Part shown: piece by piece, positions 1-9,622 of the stretch | How the letters are laid out: each line of letters begins with the position of its first letter | Position numbering within the stretch: position 1 is the stretch's first letter | NCBI GenBank assembly: GCA_963831105.1 | Contig: CAWHOS010000003.1 | Span: forward strand, 124,001-188,000 | DNA: 64,000 nucleotides | Direction: 5' to 3' | Origin: DATFQI01 sp963831105 | Lineage (GTDB): Bacteria; Actinomycetota; Thermoleophilia; Solirubrobacterales; Solirubrobacteraceae | Position numbers and translations under genes: made by a program | Notes under the pieces: model-generated | What the model was told of the DNA's origin: nothing | The model's database searches: none | The model's input: the letters and a program-made list of their open reading frames with translations, nothing else

Positions 1-684
1 CGCGAACGGCTGCCTGCCGTACATGTGGCAGATCGAGTTGACGCTCCAGGTCGCGTGGTGCAGCAGGAACACGCGCACCAGGCCGGCCCACACGAACGCG
101 GTGAAGCCCGCGAACAGCGAGCCGCCGGACAGCGCGAAGCCGAGCACGAACGGGATCGCGAGGCCGAGCAGCGCCCACAGCGGGAAGTTCTTGTCGACCC
201 AGCGGATCACCGGGTCCTTCTTGAGGTCAGGGGCGAATCGGGTGGCCGAGGTCCGCTGACCCTCGAACAGCCAACCCATGTGGGAGTGCCACAGACCCCT
301 GAACACGCCGCGCACACCCTCGGCGTCGTGCGTGTGCGGGGAGTGCGGATCGCCCTCCTCGTCGGTGAACGCGTGGTGGCGGCGATGGTCGGCGACCCAG
401 TGGATGACGGCGCCCTGCACCGACATCGAGCCGAGGATCGCGAACGTCGCGCGCACCCACGGCTTCGCGTCGAAGGCGCGGTGCGTGAGCATCCGGTGGA
501 AGCCGATCGTCACGCCGAAGCCCACCGCGATGTACATCACGGCGAGGATCCCGACATCGAGCCAGGTGACGCCTGACCCCCAGAGCAGGGCCAGCGCGGC
601 CAGGAAGCCCAGGAACGGCAGGGCGACGGCAACGACGGTGATCCGGCGCTCGAGTGCAGAAGCTCGGGTGTGCGTATCAGCCAT
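1..684 (-). CDS. Acyl-CoA (delta-9 type) fatty acid desaturase, 3' end outside window
   Basis: Membrane di-iron desaturase that introduces a double bond into acyl chains. The first 228 residues are visible. After a short polar N-terminus come hydrophobic segments at about residues 16-38 and 43-60, then the first histidine box HRMLTH (63-68) and the second, HRRHH (100-104), with the family pattern of residues around them. The third box (HNxHH) should lie beyond the window edge. The start ATG at 684 is the only good one; the gene is transcribed leftwards, away from the VOC gene. The family call is firm; substrate chain length and regiospecificity cannot be read. Confidence 0.92.
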   Translation of the reverse strand, partial: MADTHTRASALERRITVVAVALPFLGFLAALALLWGSGVTWLDVGILAVMYIAVGFGVTIGFHRMLTHRAFDAKPWVRATFAILGSMSVQGAVIHWVADHRRHHAFTDEEGDPHSPHTHDAEGVRGVFRGLWHSHMGWLFEGQRTSATRFAPDLKKDPVIRWVDKNFPLWALLGLAIPFVLGFALSGGSLFAGFTAFVWAGLVRVFLLHHATWSVNSICHMYGRQPFA

Positions 685-751
685 GTATTGGAGGCTGCCA
701 CAAAGCGGCGCCCGGCTAACCACCGCAGACCAAGAGTTGCACGACTGATCT

Positions 752-768
752 TTGTAGCTTCCCTACAA
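752..768. promoter_or_regulatory. Inverted repeat between divergent desaturase and VOC genes
   Basis: TTGTAG-CTTCC-CTACAA is a 6-bp inverted repeat with a 5-bp spacer in the only intergenic gap between the two divergent genes. It is placed like a repressor operator for one or both. No regulator gene is adjacent, so the role is inferred from position only. Confidence 0.35.
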
Positions 769-839
769 GTCGCCCTCAGCGATGACTCCGGCGGCCTGGA
801 GCGGTCTAATCCCGTGACACCGAACGAGAGGAGCACACG

Positions 840-1211
840 ATGCTCGGCGAGAGCAAGGCGTTCAGCGGCTTCGCGGTCGACGACCTGGAGAAGGCGAAGG
901 CGTTCTACGAGGACGTGCTCGGCCTGAAGACCTCCGAGGAACACGGGCTGATGACGCTGCACCTGGCGGGCGACCGGCCGACGCTCGTCTACCCCAAGCC
1001 CGACCACGAGCCGGCGACGTACACGGTCCTCAACTTCCCCGTCGACGACATCGACGCGGCCGTCGAGGCGCTGATGGAGCGCGGCGTCGCGTTCGAGATC
1101 TACGAGCAGTCGGGCCAGGACGACAAGGGCGTGATGCGCCAGTACGGACCGCCGATCGCCTGGTTCCGCGACCCGGCCGGCAACATCTTGTCCGTCATCC
1201 AGCTCGACTGA
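840..1211 (+). CDS. VOC superfamily protein (glyoxalase/bleomycin-resistance fold)
   Basis: A 123-residue single-domain VOC protein made of two beta-alpha-beta-beta-beta halves. The first half opens with FSGFAVDDLEKAKAFYEDVLGL and the second carries FPVDDIDAAVEALMERGV, ending with the typical WFRDPAGNILSVIQ. An AGAGGAG ribosome site lies 7 bases before ATG. Members bind a metal or small ligand and range from dioxygenases to resistance proteins; the substrate cannot be told from the sequence. It stands alone in orientation with the following secreted enzyme. Confidence 0.88.
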   Translation: MLGESKAFSGFAVDDLEKAKAFYEDVLGLKTSEEHGLMTLHLAGDRPTLVYPKPDHEPATYTVLNFPVDDIDAAVEALMERGVAFEIYEQSGQDDKGVMRQYGPPIAWFRDPAGNILSVIQLD

Positions 1212-1220
1212 GCCCGTAGC

Positions 1221-1256
1221 CTCCCTCCCGAGGACCCACGATCCCTGGGGAGGGAG
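1221..1256 (+). promoter_or_regulatory. Hairpin overlapping the ribosome site of the EEP gene
   Basis: CTCCCTCCC (1221-1229) is the exact complement of GGGAGGGAG (1248-1256), with an 18-nt loop. The 3' arm lies just before the ATG at 1263 and contains the purine-rich Shine-Dalgarno sequence. The stem could act as an attenuator for the upstream gene or mask the ribosome site. No U tract follows. Structure seen, function inferred. Confidence 0.35.
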
Positions 1257-1262
1257 CTGGAG

Positions 1263-2516
1263 ATGCACCGAGCACTGCTCACGCTCGTCGCCGCCGCCGT
1301 GCTGGCGGCGACGCTGCCGGCGGCCGCGCAGGCCGACCGGGACGCCCGCTTCGCGACGTTCAACGCGTCGCTGAACCGCGCAGCCCCCGGCCAGCTGGTC
1401 GCCGATCTGTCGAACCCGGCCGCCGACACCGTCGGCGTGCGCCAGGCGCGCAACGTCGCCGAGGTCATCCAGCGCGCCGCGCCGGACGTGCTGTTGATCA
1501 ACGAGTTCGACTTCGTCGCGGGCGGCACCGCCGCGCGGCTCTTCCGCGACAACTTCCTGGCGGTGCCGCAGAACGGCGCGCCGGCCGCGCACTACCCGTA
1601 CTTCTACGTCGCTCCGGTCAACACGGGCGTGCCATCGGGCTTCGACCTCGACAACAGCGGCGACACCAACACGGAGGACGCCGGCAACGACGCCTGGGGC
1701 TTCGGCCTGTTCCCGGGCCAGTTCGGGATGGTCGTCTACTCCAAGCACCCGATCGACGCGTCGGGCGTGCGCACCTTCCAGCACTTCCTCTGGAAGGACA
1801 TGCCTGGTTCGCGGATCCCGCAGCCGTACTACTCGCCGCAGGAGGTCGCGGCGTTCCGGCTGTCGTCCAAGAGCCACTGGGACGTGCCGGTGCAGATCGG
1901 CAAGCGCACCGTGCACTTCCTCGTCAGCCACCCCACGCCGCCGGTGTTCGACGGCGCGGAGGACCGCAACGGCCTGCGCAACGCCGACGAGATCCGTTTC
2001 TGGGCCGACTACGTGAGCCCCGGTCGCGGCGGCTACATCTACGACGACGAGGGCGGCCGCGGCGGCTTGGATCCGTCGGCGCTGTTCGTCGTGGCCGGCG
2101 ACCAGAACTCCGACCCGCTCGACGGGGACAGCCTGCGCGACGCGGCCGGGAACCCGATCGCCATCCAGCCGCTGCTGAACAGCCCGCGCGTGAACTCGCG
2201 CAGCACGCCGGCGAGCGCCGGCGCCGCCGAGGCGAGCGCATTGCAGGGCGGGGCGAACCTCGCGCACCTCGGGAACCCGCGCTTCGACACGGCGGACTTC
2301 TCCGACAGCGCGCCCGGCAACCTGCGGGCGGACTACGTCCTCCCGAGCCGGCAGATCAAGGTGAGCGACTCGGCCGTGTTCTGGCCGGTCCGCTCCGACG
2401 ACCTCTCGCGGCTGACGGGCGTCTTCGACGGCGCGACGTGGGGCGCGGTCGGCGGCTTCCCGACCTCCGACCATCGGATGGTCTGGGCGGACCTCGAAGT
2501 GCCCGGGTTGCACTGA
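1263..2516 (+). CDS. Secreted endonuclease/exonuclease/phosphatase (EEP) family protein
   Basis: 417 residues with a clear signal peptide (hydrophobic stretch about 5-20, cleavage near AAAQA-DRD). The mature part shows EEP landmarks: ATFNASLNR at the N-terminus, LINEFDF with the metal-binding Glu, VAGDQNSDPLDGDS with the catalytic Asp and Asn, and a final SDHRMVWADLEV with the catalytic His. The family cleaves phosphodiester or phosphomonoester bonds with a divalent metal; secreted actinobacterial members of this length are often annotated phytase-like or nuclease-like, but the substrate is not established. Probably acts outside the membrane. Confidence 0.87.
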   Translation: MHRALLTLVAAAVLAATLPAAAQADRDARFATFNASLNRAAPGQLVADLSNPAADTVGVRQARNVAEVIQRAAPDVLLINEFDFVAGGTAARLFRDNFLAVPQNGAPAAHYPYFYVAPVNTGVPSGFDLDNSGDTNTEDAGNDAWGFGLFPGQFGMVVYSKHPIDASGVRTFQHFLWKDMPGSRIPQPYYSPQEVAAFRLSSKSHWDVPVQIGKRTVHFLVSHPTPPVFDGAEDRNGLRNADEIRFWADYVSPGRGGYIYDDEGGRGGLDPSALFVVAGDQNSDPLDGDSLRDAAGNPIAIQPLLNSPRVNSRSTPASAGAAEASALQGGANLAHLGNPRFDTADFSDSAPGNLRADYVLPSRQIKVSDSAVFWPVRSDDLSRLTGVFDGATWGAVGGFPTSDHRMVWADLEVPGLH

Positions 2517-2546
2517 CCCACCGCGAAGCAGGAGGATGGAGCGGCC

Positions 2547-2819
2547 ATGGGCTGCTTCGTCCTCTTGTTCGCGCTGATCTCGCCCCGCCTCGCGATCCTC
2601 GCGACGTGGCTGTTCAGCAACGTCCTCGAGCGCGCGTACGACGGTTGGATCGTGCCGGTGCTCGGGTTCCTCCTGCTGCCCTGGACGATGCTCGCCTACG
2701 CGTGGATGTACGACATGGGCCCGGGCCTCGAGGTCGAGGGGCTCGAGTGGATCCTCGTCGGCCTCGCCGTGCTGATCGACCTCGGCTCGCTGCTCGGCGG
2801 CGGCCGCAGCCGCCGCTAG
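2547..2819 (+). CDS. Small two-helix membrane protein
   Basis: A 90-residue protein with one membrane segment at about 3-25 (cysteine near the N-terminus), a short loop, a second around 33-55, then an acidic stretch and a third weak hydrophobic run before a basic GGGRSRR tail. A strong AGGAGG precedes the ATG. It follows the EEP gene closely and is probably co-transcribed. No family with a known function is recognised. Its TAG stop lies in the CTAG shared with the stop of the convergent DsrE gene. Confidence 0.7.
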   Translation: MGCFVLLFALISPRLAILATWLFSNVLERAYDGWIVPVLGFLLLPWTMLAYAWMYDMGPGLEVEGLEWILVGLAVLIDLGSLLGGGRSRR

Positions 2820-3178
2820 AACGTCACGACGCGGTCGCTGTCGGCGAACAGCCGCGCGACGTCGGGCGGGGTCACCCAGCTCCCGCCGACCTTCTCGAGA
2901 TCGCTGTCGTCAACCCCACGGGCGACGGCGCAGCCCTTTCAGACGTAGACGGGGACCGCGTGGTCGCGGAGCTTGGCGAGCAGGTCGCGCGCGGGCGGCA
3001 CGCCGACGCCTTCGAGCGTCTGTGCCGTGTCGCCGATCAGCAGCTCGGCGGCGTCGCCGCCGAGGATGATCGCGGTCTCCTGACCCACCTCGAGCGAGCC
3101 GTTGGCGGCGAGGTGGAGCGGGATGGAGGCGCGGGTCGGATCGGACGTCCCCGCGCTGGCGAAGTAGGTGATCCGCAT
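2816..3178 (-). CDS. DsrE/DsrF-like (COG2044) protein with in-frame UGA, probable selenoprotein
   Basis: Read from ATG 3178 the frame runs 79 codons to a TGA (2941-2939) and then stays open in the same frame to TAG at 2818-2816, giving 120 residues with residue 80 encoded by TGA. The first part (MRITYFASAGTSDPTRAS, LHLAANGSLEVGQETAIIL, GVGVPPARDLLAKLRDH) is typical DsrE. The part after it, KGCAVARGVDDSDLEKVG to the final DRVVTF, matches the family end, where Cys-based members read YVCxxCxxARG. Here it is YV-UGA-KGC, so UGA sits exactly at the first redox cysteine, as UxxC. The gene lies 10 bases after the acyl-CoA synthetase stop. Alternatives are a nonsense mutation or a sequencing error; continued family similarity and the UxxC position argue for selenocysteine. 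Confidence 0.8.
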
Positions 3179-3188
3179 GAGCGCGACA

Positions 3189-4697
3189 CTAACCCAGTCC
3201 CTCGCGCAGTACGAACTTCTGGATCTTGCCCGTGCCGGTCTTGGGCAGCTCGTCGACGACCTCGATCCGCTTGGGCACCTTGAAGCGCGCGAGCCGCCCG
3301 CGCGCGAACTCCTGCAGCTCGCCCTCCTCGGGCGCATCGCCGCCCGCGGCGGTGACGAACGCGACCGGCACCTCGCCCCAGCGCTCGTCGGGCGCGGCGA
3401 CGACCGCGACCTCGCTAACCGACGGGTGCGCCGCGAGCGCCTGCTCGACCTCGATCGTCGCGATGTTCTCGCCGCCGGAGATGATCACGTCCTTGAGCCG
3501 GTCGCGCAGCTCGACATAGCCGTCCGGGTGCACCACGCCGAGGTCGCCGGAGTGGAACCAGCCGCCCCTGAACGCCTCTTCGGTCGCCTCCTCGTCGCGG
3601 TAGTAGCCGACCATGACGTTGTCGCCGCGCATGCAGACCTCGCCGAGCGCCTCGCCGTCGGCCGGGACGTCGTTCATGTCGTCGTCGACCACGCGCATGC
3701 GCTCGGAGACGATCGTCCCGACGCCCTGGCGCGCCCGCAGCGCCGCCTGCTCCTCCTGCGGCAGGTCGTCCCAGTCCGGGTTCCAGGCGCAGACGGCGAT
3801 CGGCCCGTAGGTCTCGGTCAGCCCGTAGAGGTGCGTGACGTGCAGGTTCAGGTCGGCGGCCTTCTCGAGCAGCGCCGGAGCCGGTGGCGCGCCGCCGACG
3901 AAGACCTCGGCTGGGTGGTCGAGCGGCGAGGCCTCCTCGGCGGAGACGATCGTCGTCAGCACCGTCGGCGCCGCGCACAGATGCGTGACGCCCTCCTCGG
4001 TGAGCGCACGCCAGATCGGCGCCGCCTCGACCTTCGGCAGGCACACGTGCTTGGCGCCCGCCGCGGTCACCGCCCACGTGTACGCCCAGCCGTTGCAGTG
4101 GAACATCGGCAGCGTCCACAGGTAGGAGCTGCGCGCCGTCAGCCCCGCTTCGGGGATCACGCCGAGCGAGTGCAGGTACGCCCCGCGGTGCGTGGTCATC
4201 ACGCCCTTCGGCCTGCCCGTGGTGCCCGACGTGTAGTTGATCGAGATCAGGTCGCGCTCGTCGTCCGGGCGCCGCAGCTCGACCGGCTCGGCGTCCGCGA
4301 TCAGCGGCTCGTGGTCGTCGATCGTCCGCGGCGCGTCGACCAGCTCCGCCAGATCCGGATCGGCGAACACCAGCTTCGCGCCGGAGTGCTCGAGGATGTA
4401 GGCGTAGTCGTCGGCCGTCAGCCGCGTGTTGAGCGGCACGAGCACCGCGCCGATCCCGGGGACCGCGTAGTGCAGCTCGAGCATCGCGGCGACGTTGGGC
4501 AGCAGGGTCGCGACGCGGTCGCCCGGCTCCACCCCGAGCTCGCGCAGCGCGCCCGCCAACCGCCGCACGCGCTGCTCGTGCTCGGCGTAGGTGAAGACGG
4601 TGTCGCCGGAGACCACCGCGGGCCGCTCGGCCCACACCCGGGCGCTGCGCTCCAGGAAGCGGAGCGGCGTGAGGACGGACTCCGACACCAGGGTCAT
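3189..4697 (-). CDS. Long-chain acyl-CoA synthetase (AMP-binding family)
   Basis: A 502-residue acyl-adenylate-forming enzyme that activates a carboxylate with ATP and CoA. Visible core motifs: YTSGTTGRPKGV (P-loop), YGLTETYGP, HSGDLGVVHPDGYVELRDR, IISGGENIATIEVEQAL and the C-terminal PKTGTGKIQK with the catalytic lysine. Start taken at ATG 4697 because the N-terminal similarity begins at MTLVSESVLTPLRFLERSA; the frame is open further upstream but looks non-coding. The probable selenoprotein gene follows after 10 bases in the same operon. Length is normal; acyl substrate not readable. Confidence 0.93.
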   Translation of the reverse strand: MTLVSESVLTPLRFLERSARVWAERPAVVSGDTVFTYAEHEQRVRRLAGALRELGVEPGDRVATLLPNVAAMLELHYAVPGIGAVLVPLNTRLTADDYAYILEHSGAKLVFADPDLAELVDAPRTIDDHEPLIADAEPVELRRPDDERDLISINYTSGTTGRPKGVMTTHRGAYLHSLGVIPEAGLTARSSYLWTLPMFHCNGWAYTWAVTAAGAKHVCLPKVEAAPIWRALTEEGVTHLCAAPTVLTTIVSAEEASPLDHPAEVFVGGAPPAPALLEKAADLNLHVTHLYGLTETYGPIAVCAWNPDWDDLPQEEQAALRARQGVGTIVSERMRVVDDDMNDVPADGEALGEVCMRGDNVMVGYYRDEEATEEAFRGGWFHSGDLGVVHPDGYVELRDRLKDVIISGGENIATIEVEQALAAHPSVSEVAVVAAPDERWGEVPVAFVTAAGGDAPEEGELQEFARGRLARFKVPKRIEVVDELPKTGTGKIQKFVLREGLG

Positions 4698-4811
4698 GTG
4701 CTGCCCATACCCGGCCGGGGGGCGGGCCGTACCCCCACTCGCCGGATCGCCCTCGGCGATCGGCCAGCCTGCCCCCACCCGTGACCGGCGTCACATTGAG
4801 AGGGTTCAGCC

Positions 4812-4904
4812 ATGGCCCGCAGCACCACTCATCGCTTCAGCACCCCGGTCGTCCGTGAGACCCCGCGCCCCGCTCCGAGCGGGCTCGGCTCCACGACCTG
4901 GTAG
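4812..4904 (+). CDS. Candidate 30-residue small protein
   Basis: A short reading frame with GAGAGG about 9 bases before ATG, encoding a polar Thr/Pro/Arg/Ser-rich peptide (starts MARSTTHRFSTPVVRET, ends GLGSTTW) without a membrane segment. It fills the gap between the divergent synthetase start and the cupin stop; its TAG abuts the cupin stop codon. Upstream is GTGACCGGCGTCAC, an imperfect inverted repeat that could be an operator. No homologue is known to me; coding status rests on position, ribosome site and codon use only. Confidence 0.4.
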   Translation: MARSTTHRFSTPVVRETPRPAPSGLGSTTW

Positions 4905-5264
4905 CTAGGCCGGCTCGTCCTCCGTGAAGGTCTGGTCGAGCGTGCCGGACTCGTGCACGGAGACCACGAGCAGCGGCTCGTCGCCGATGTTCCGGAACCC
5001 GTGCGGCGTCTCCGGGGGCACGACGATCACCGCGTCGGGCTCGAGCTCCGCGACCTGATCGCCGGCGGTCCAGCGGCCACGGCCGCGCAGCAGGATGAAG
5101 GTCTCGGAGTAGGGATGGGTGTGCAGGTGCACGAAGCCGCCGGGGGGCGTCTTGACGACGAACATCGACGTGTTCGTCCCGGCGTGCTTGCCGCCCTCCC
5201 ACAGGGCGGCGGTCGGGCTGAAGGCGATCTCGGCGAGATCGAGCGTCGTGAAGCGTGCGGTCAT
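4905..5264 (-). CDS. Single-domain cupin protein
   Basis: 119 residues forming one cupin barrel. Cupin motif 1 is visible as HLHTHPYSETFILLRGRG (metal-binding His, His, Glu) and motif 2 as PPETPHGFRNIG with the last histidine. Start chosen at MTARFTTLDLAEI; an earlier in-frame ATG exists at 5300 but the extension lacks similarity. Small cupins act as metal-dependent oxygenases, isomerases or ligand sensors; none can be chosen here. Encoded divergently from the monooxygenase-hemerythrin gene. Confidence 0.87.
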   Translation of the reverse strand: MTARFTTLDLAEIAFSPTAALWEGGKHAGTNTSMFVVKTPPGGFVHLHTHPYSETFILLRGRGRWTAGDQVAELEPDAVIVVPPETPHGFRNIGDEPLLVVSVHESGTLDQTFTEDEPA

Positions 5265-5313
5265 GCCGGGCACGGTCTCAGGCCGGGGAGCGCCGCGCAA
5301 TAGATTTCCGCCG

Positions 5314-6780
5314 GTGACGGACTACCTCCAGGAGCTGCAGTTCGGCGTCTTCGTCCCGCCGCTGGCCGAGCAGGCCGACGCCGTGGTCGAGCTGGCCGAG
5401 CTCGCCGAGGTCACGGGGCTCGACCTCGTCACCTTCCAGGATCACCCGTACCAGCCGCGCTTCCTGGACACCTGGACGCTGCTGTCGGTGATCGCGGCCA
5501 AGACGTCGACCGTGCGGCTCGCGCCCAACGTGGCCAACCTCCCGCTGCGCCAGCCCGCGGTGCTGGCCCGCAGCGCCGCGAGCCTGGACATCCTCGCCAA
5601 CGGGCGCGTCGAGCTCGGGCTCGGCGCCGGCGCGTTCTGGGACGCGATCGAGGCGATGGGCGGCCGCCGCCTCACGCCCGGCGAGAGCGTGACCGCGCTG
5701 AGCGAGGCGATCGACGTCATCCGCGCGATCTGGAACGGGCCGACCGTGCGCGTCGACGGTGAGATCTACCGCGTGCACGGCGCCAAGCCGGGCCCGCCGC
5801 CCGCGCACGAGATCGAGATCTGGCTCGGCGCTTACAAGCCGCGGATGCTGCGGCTGACGGGCGAGAAGGGCGACGGCTGGCTGCCCAGCCAGAGCTACCT
5901 GGACATGGGCAAGCTCGGCGAGCTGAGCGCCCGCATCGACGACGCCGCCGCGAAGGCCGGCCGCAGCCCGGCGACGATCCGGCGGCTGCTGAACATCGAC
6001 CCGGGCATGGAGCCCGAGCGCCTCGCCGAGCTCACGCTCGAGCACGGCTTCAGCGCCTTCATCCTCGCCGTCGACGCGGCCGACGAGGTCCGCGCCTTCG
6101 CCGAGGACGTCGCCCCGCGTGTGCGGGAGCTCGTCGAGGCCGGCCGCTCCGGCGAGCGTCCCGCCCCCGCCGCGGAGGAGTCGGGCGCCCAGCCGTTCAC
6201 CGTCACCCCGACGCCCGACCCGCCCCGCGCGAGCACCTGGGACGAGTCCACCCGCCCAGCCGGTCCGCCGCCTGACCCCGAGCGCCGCTACACGCCCGAC
6301 CAGCAGGCCGCCGGCCAGCACCTGGTCGACGTCCACGACGGCCTGCGCGCCGAGCTCTCGCGGCTGCGAGACCTGATCGAGCAGGTCGCCGCCGGTCACC
6401 GCGACCCGGCCGCCGTGCGCTCGTTCATCAACCGCATGACGATCCGCCAGAACGGCTGGACGCTCGGCGCCTTCTGCGCCTCCTACTGCCGCGTCGTCGC
6501 CGGCCACCACACGCTCGAGGACCGCTCGATCTTCCCGCACCTGCGGGCGCGCGACGCCGAGCTGGCGCCCGTCATCGACCGCCTCGAGGAGGAGCACGAG
6601 GTGATCGCCGACCTGCTCGAGCGCGTCGACCGCACGATGGTCGCGCTGGTGACCGACGGCCGCGACGGGATGGATGAGGTCCGCGCCGTGATGGACCTCT
6701 TCGGCGACGCGCTGCTCTCGCACCTGAGCTACGAGGAGCGCGAGCTGGTCGAGCCGCTCGCGCGCCTCGGCTTCTACTAG
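5314..6780 (+). CDS. Luciferase-like flavin monooxygenase fused to C-terminal hemerythrin domain
   Basis: 488 residues from a GTG start (QFGVFVPPLAEQADAVVEL). Residues about 5-280 form a bacterial-luciferase-like F420/FMN oxidoreductase barrel (LDLVTFQDHPYQPRFLDTW, NLPLRQPAVLARSAASLD, GRVELGLGAGAFWDAI). A proline-rich linker (about 285-325) leads to a hemerythrin HHE four-helix bundle at 330-488 with HHTLEDRSIFPHL, EEEHEVIADLLERV and HLSYEERELVEPL, the usual His/Glu di-iron ligands. Joining a flavin oxidoreductase to an O2/NO-binding di-iron domain suggests oxygen sensing or delivery; this is inference. Its stop shares CTAG with the convergent gene. Confidence 0.9.
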   Translation: MTDYLQELQFGVFVPPLAEQADAVVELAELAEVTGLDLVTFQDHPYQPRFLDTWTLLSVIAAKTSTVRLAPNVANLPLRQPAVLARSAASLDILANGRVELGLGAGAFWDAIEAMGGRRLTPGESVTALSEAIDVIRAIWNGPTVRVDGEIYRVHGAKPGPPPAHEIEIWLGAYKPRMLRLTGEKGDGWLPSQSYLDMGKLGELSARIDDAAAKAGRSPATIRRLLNIDPGMEPERLAELTLEHGFSAFILAVDAADEVRAFAEDVAPRVRELVEAGRSGERPAPAAEESGAQPFTVTPTPDPPRASTWDESTRPAGPPPDPERRYTPDQQAAGQHLVDVHDGLRAELSRLRDLIEQVAAGHRDPAAVRSFINRMTIRQNGWTLGAFCASYCRVVAGHHTLEDRSIFPHLRARDAELAPVIDRLEEEHEVIADLLERVDRTMVALVTDGRDGMDEVRAVMDLFGDALLSHLSYEERELVEPLARLGFY

Positions 6781-8115
6781 CGCAGCGCCACCCGGGCGCG
6801 GCTCGGCTCGTACTCGTCGAACTCGGTCACGTAGCGGTAGCGCCAGCGCGGGCCAAAGCCGGCGATCGCCCGGAGCGCTCCGGTCAGGCGGTCGATGTCG
6901 GCGGGCGTCGTCCCGAGCCCGGTGCTGGCGCGCACCGCGCCCGGCAGCGGCGGGCGCCGCCCCGCCCGCAGCTCGCCGCTGAGCCGCGCGACCTCGCCGC
7001 CGGAGAGGCCGAGCAGCTCCGAGATCAGCGGGTGCGCGCAGAAGCAGCCGTGGCGGACGCCGATCGCGTGCTCGGCGCTGAGGATCGCCGCCAGCCGCGC
7101 GTGCGGGTGCCCCTCGAGCGTGAACGTCGCCAGGCCGACGCGCTCGGCCGCCGACGGCCACAGCCGGAGCGTGCGCAGCCCGGGCACGTCCTCCAGGCCG
7201 TGCCACAGCCGCCGCGCCAGTGCCTGCTCGTGCTCCGCGATCGTCTCCATCCCGCACTCGCGCAGCCGCCGGCACGCCGCCGCCAATGCGACGACGCCGA
7301 CGACGTTCGGCGAGCCCGCCTCGTGGCGCTCGGGGCCGTCCGCCCACACGACGTCGTCGAGGTCCACGAGCTTGACGGCGCCGCCACCCTGGAGCAACGG
7401 CGCCCCGTCGCGCAGCCAGCGCCCGCCGGAGATCAGCGCGCCGGCCCCGAACGGCGCGTAGAGCTTGTGCCCCGAGAGCGCGAGATGGTCGACGCCGCCG
7501 GCCGCCATGTCGATCGGGTGGTGCGCCGCGAGCTGGGCGGCGTCGGCGAACAGCTCGGCGCCGTGGCGGTGCGCGAGCGCGGCGAGCTCGGCCAGCGGCC
7601 AGATCTCGCCCGTGACGTTCGACGCCCCGGTCACCGCGAGCAGGTCGACCCGACCGGCGCGCAGCGCGCGCTCGGCCGCTTCGAGCAGTTCCTCCGGCGA
7701 GCGCGTGAACGGCAGCATCCGCACGTCGTGGCGGCGCCATGGCAGCATGTTCGCGTGGTGCTCGACCGGGCTCGACAGCACCCGCGAGCCGGCGGGCAGC
7801 GCGGCGGCCAGCACGTTGATCGCCTCGGTGGTGTTGCGGACGAACACGACCTCGTCGTCCGCGCGGGCGCCCACGAACGCTCTTCACGTCCTCGCGCGCG
7901 TCCTCGAAGGCGGCCGTTGACACCTGCGACTTGACGCCGGTGCCGCGGTGCACGCTGCTGTACCAGGGCACGAACGCCTCGACCGCCGCCCAGACGTCCG
8001 CCATCACGGGGGTGCTCGCGGCGTAGTCGAGGTTCACATAGCGCTCGACGCGGCCGTCGACGCACGGCACCTCGACGTCGTCGCCGATGAGCGTGGGGAG
8101 AGCGGCCACGCCCAT
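6777..8115 (-). CDS. PLP class-V aminotransferase, cysteine desulfurase/SufS-like (one frameshift)
   Basis: About 445 residues. The N-terminal part (YVNLDYAASTPVMADVW) is in one frame up to about 7880 and continues in another (DDEVVFVRNTTEAINVLAA); removing one G near 7877 restores the protein. Family marks: HHANMLPW, DAAQLAAHHPID, and the PLP lysine in LALSGHKLYAPFG. There is RHGCFCAHPLI near the C-terminus, resembling the cysteine loop of desulfurases. The role could be sulfur mobilisation from cysteine or a related C-S or C-N lyase reaction. Start ATG 8115 is chosen; a GTG at 8166 is possible. Confidence 0.85.
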
Positions 8116-8170
8116 AGGAACCGCAGCGGCACGTCCGTGATACGCGTCCCTCGCGCTAGGTTCCACAAGA

Positions 8171-9610
<1,440 letters not shown>

Positions 9611-9622
<12 letters not shown>

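Noticed and set aside
537..2513. 658-codon minus-strand frame opposite the VOC and EEP genes
   Set aside because: Antisense shadow; no motif, while the plus-strand genes are well supported.
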